A stretch of 25,546 nt of DNA from positions 7,966 to 33,511 of the forward strand of contig QANT01005213.1 in assembly GCA_003254885.1 (NCBI GenBank). Reading direction: 5' to 3'. A model generated the notes under the pieces. It did no database searches. It saw only the letters and a list, made by a program, of their open reading frames with translations, and had not been told where the DNA came from. Numbering within the stretch: position 1 is the first letter of the stretch; the number at the start of each line of letters is the position of its first letter. Made by a program: the position numbers and the translations under genes. The DNA comes from Purshia tridentata. Lineage: Eukaryota > Streptophyta > Magnoliopsida > Rosales > Rosaceae. Below are positions 24,647 to 25,546 of this stretch, piece by piece.

Positions 24647-24854
24647 TGGCAGATGAGAATGAGAGAAAGAAAAGGCAACCTATTTTCTGATAACAGAGAG
24701 ATCGTGAAAGAGAAGGCACAGTGGGTATTTTGGTCTTCTTATCAAGGCTAATTTTGTCTAATTTAGGGATAAAAAGCTATAAAATATTGAAAAAGGAGAG
24801 AAAGATTAAAAAAGTGTTTTTGGTATTAAAATAGTATATTTAATAAATTTACCC

Positions 24855-24863
24855 TATATTGAT
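24855..24863. repeat. Right 9-bp target-site duplication of the Pack-MULE
   Basis: TATATTGAT, identical to 21299-21307. Confidence 0.88.
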
Positions 24864-25154
24864 AGGAGTGTACGTTTTGATCATATTTCTACAATTCTAC
24901 CTAATTCATGATAATTAAAAAATTATTGTAAGAAAAAGAAATTTTGAAATTTATGATATGGGACATTATCATTTTTCCCTTTTAGTTTCAATGATATTTC
25001 TCATTCAACAAAAAAAAAAAAAGATAGTATACCGCATTTATATGATAGGGATCACATAGCTGTGACATTTAGCAAGTAGAGTGTTACCGTTGTACGGTGT
25101 ACCAATTATTTTGAAAGGTACATTAGCTAGCCACCAGTACCACACAAGGAGTGT

Positions 25155-25360
25155 AATTTCGGTAATTTCGGCGAGATTATCGTTTTTGGAGAGTTCCGAT
25201 ATGAAATCATCATTTCAGCCATTTTTCGGTAAAATTTCAGAAATTTCAGGGAAATTTTAAGAGAGAATTTGTGGTGATATGGTAAAATTTCGAGATAGAC
25301 TACCGAAATTTCGGCGAAATTTTGGTGAAATTTCAGAAAATTTCGGTAAAATTTCGAACC
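25155..25360. repeat. Degenerate AAATTTCGG/CGAAATTT repeat
   Basis: About 200 bp built of variants of GGTAAAATTTCGG, GGCGAAATTTT and CAGAAATTTC, with many partial palindromes (GAAATTTC). The order is irregular, so it is not a clean minisatellite; it may be part of an unrecognised transposon. Confidence 0.7.
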
Positions 25361-25386
25361 AAACTCTTTGCCCAGATGAAATTTCT

Positions 25387-25465
25387 AGGTTTGGGATTGG
25401 AATTCTTGGGTTTTGTTTAGCTTTTNAGGTTTGGGATTGGAATTCTTGGGTTTTGTTTAGCTTTT
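25387..25465. repeat. Exact 39-bp duplication around a single N
   Basis: 25387-25425 and 25427-25465 are identical and separated only by N at 25426. An exact repeat abutting an N suggests an unmerged contig overlap rather than biology. Confidence 0.85.
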
Positions 25466-25546
25466 TTGGAGATCAAGGGAGAAATAAAGGAGATTTAGTT
25501 TTGAAAAGAGCTGAGACTAGGGAAGGAGGAAGAGAAGAGGCTGAGT

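Larger units (their letters stand above)
21308..24854. mobile_element. Pack-MULE with about 0.9-kb inverted-repeat arms
   Basis: Both ends read inward as GGGTAA(A/T)TTTATTAAATATAC. A perfect 9-bp direct repeat, TATATTGAT, flanks the element (21299-21307 and 24855-24863), which is the target-site length of Mutator-like elements. The left arm (21308-22212) pairs with the right arm (23939-24854) with many substitutions and small indels. The arms carry fragments of two unrelated plant genes, PPOX1 and an amino acid permease, and the spacer encodes no visible transposase. This is therefore a non-autonomous, gene-carrying MULE. Arm divergence suggests an old element or one inserted with already divergent arms. 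Confidence 0.88.
23939..24854. repeat. Right inverted-repeat arm of the Pack-MULE
   Basis: Inverted copy of the left arm with the same order of fragments read from the right end. It differs from the left arm by substitutions and small indels, including a segment in the permease fragment that is missing on the left. Confidence 0.85.
24864..25546. other. AT-rich right flank with repeats
   Basis: Contains an A-run (25010-25022), the TTTCGG-type repeat (25155-25360) and the N-flanked duplication (25387-25465). No gene is supported up to the window end. Confidence 0.6.

Overview
The window is nuclear DNA from a flowering plant, most likely a eudicot. The non-coding DNA is very AT-rich, every gene is split by short GT-AG introns in the standard plant GH1 pattern, and plant transposons surround the genes (a Mutator-like element, a probable CACTA end and small foldback elements). 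I cannot name the species; the protein style fits rosid cyanogenic-type beta-glucosidases, but that is an inference.

The core (about 2.2-20.7 kb) is a head-to-tail tandem array of four family 1 glycoside hydrolase (GH1) beta-glucosidase genes, all on the minus strand. From left to right they are A (2205-6625), B (7345-10658), C (11793-14887) and D (15510-20655). I assembled each exon by exon. All give in-frame coding sequences (predicted 543, 515, 523 and 519 residues) with a hydrophobic N-terminus, the NEP acid/base motif, the TENG nucleophile motif and the FEW glucose-binding motif. B and C keep the full 13-exon structure. A has precisely lost intron 8 and D has precisely lost intron 7. A also carries a 142-bp tandem duplication across the exon 4/intron 4/exon 5 junction, which creates a chimeric 47-nt cassette exon; including it would cause a premature stop. 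TATA-like boxes lie 46-60 bp upstream of each ATG, so each gene probably has its own promoter.

The left flank (1-2200) holds a probable CACTA transposon end (terminus at 514), AT-rich intergenic DNA, and a 366-bp foldback element (1763-2128) just past the stop codon of gene A, with a near-perfect 9-bp target-site duplication.

The right flank (20.7-25.5 kb) holds the most striking object: a 3547-bp Pack-MULE (21308-24854) bounded by a perfect 9-bp target-site duplication (TATATTGAT). Its inverted-repeat arms are about 0.9 kb each. Both arms contain a decayed 5' fragment of plastid protoporphyrinogen oxidase (PPOX1) and a fragment of an amino acid permease (AAP-type). A GTCGGCAC/ATGTCGAC-rich hairpin cluster occurs four times in the element. 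No transposase is visible. The window ends with a TTTCGG/AAATTT repeat and a 39-bp duplication flanking a single N, which is probably an assembly artefact.

Functionally, the four beta-glucosidases are probably secretory or vacuolar enzymes that release aglycones from stored glucosides. The tandem array and sequence differences near the active site suggest subfunctionalisation. No toxin, virus or prokaryotic system was seen.
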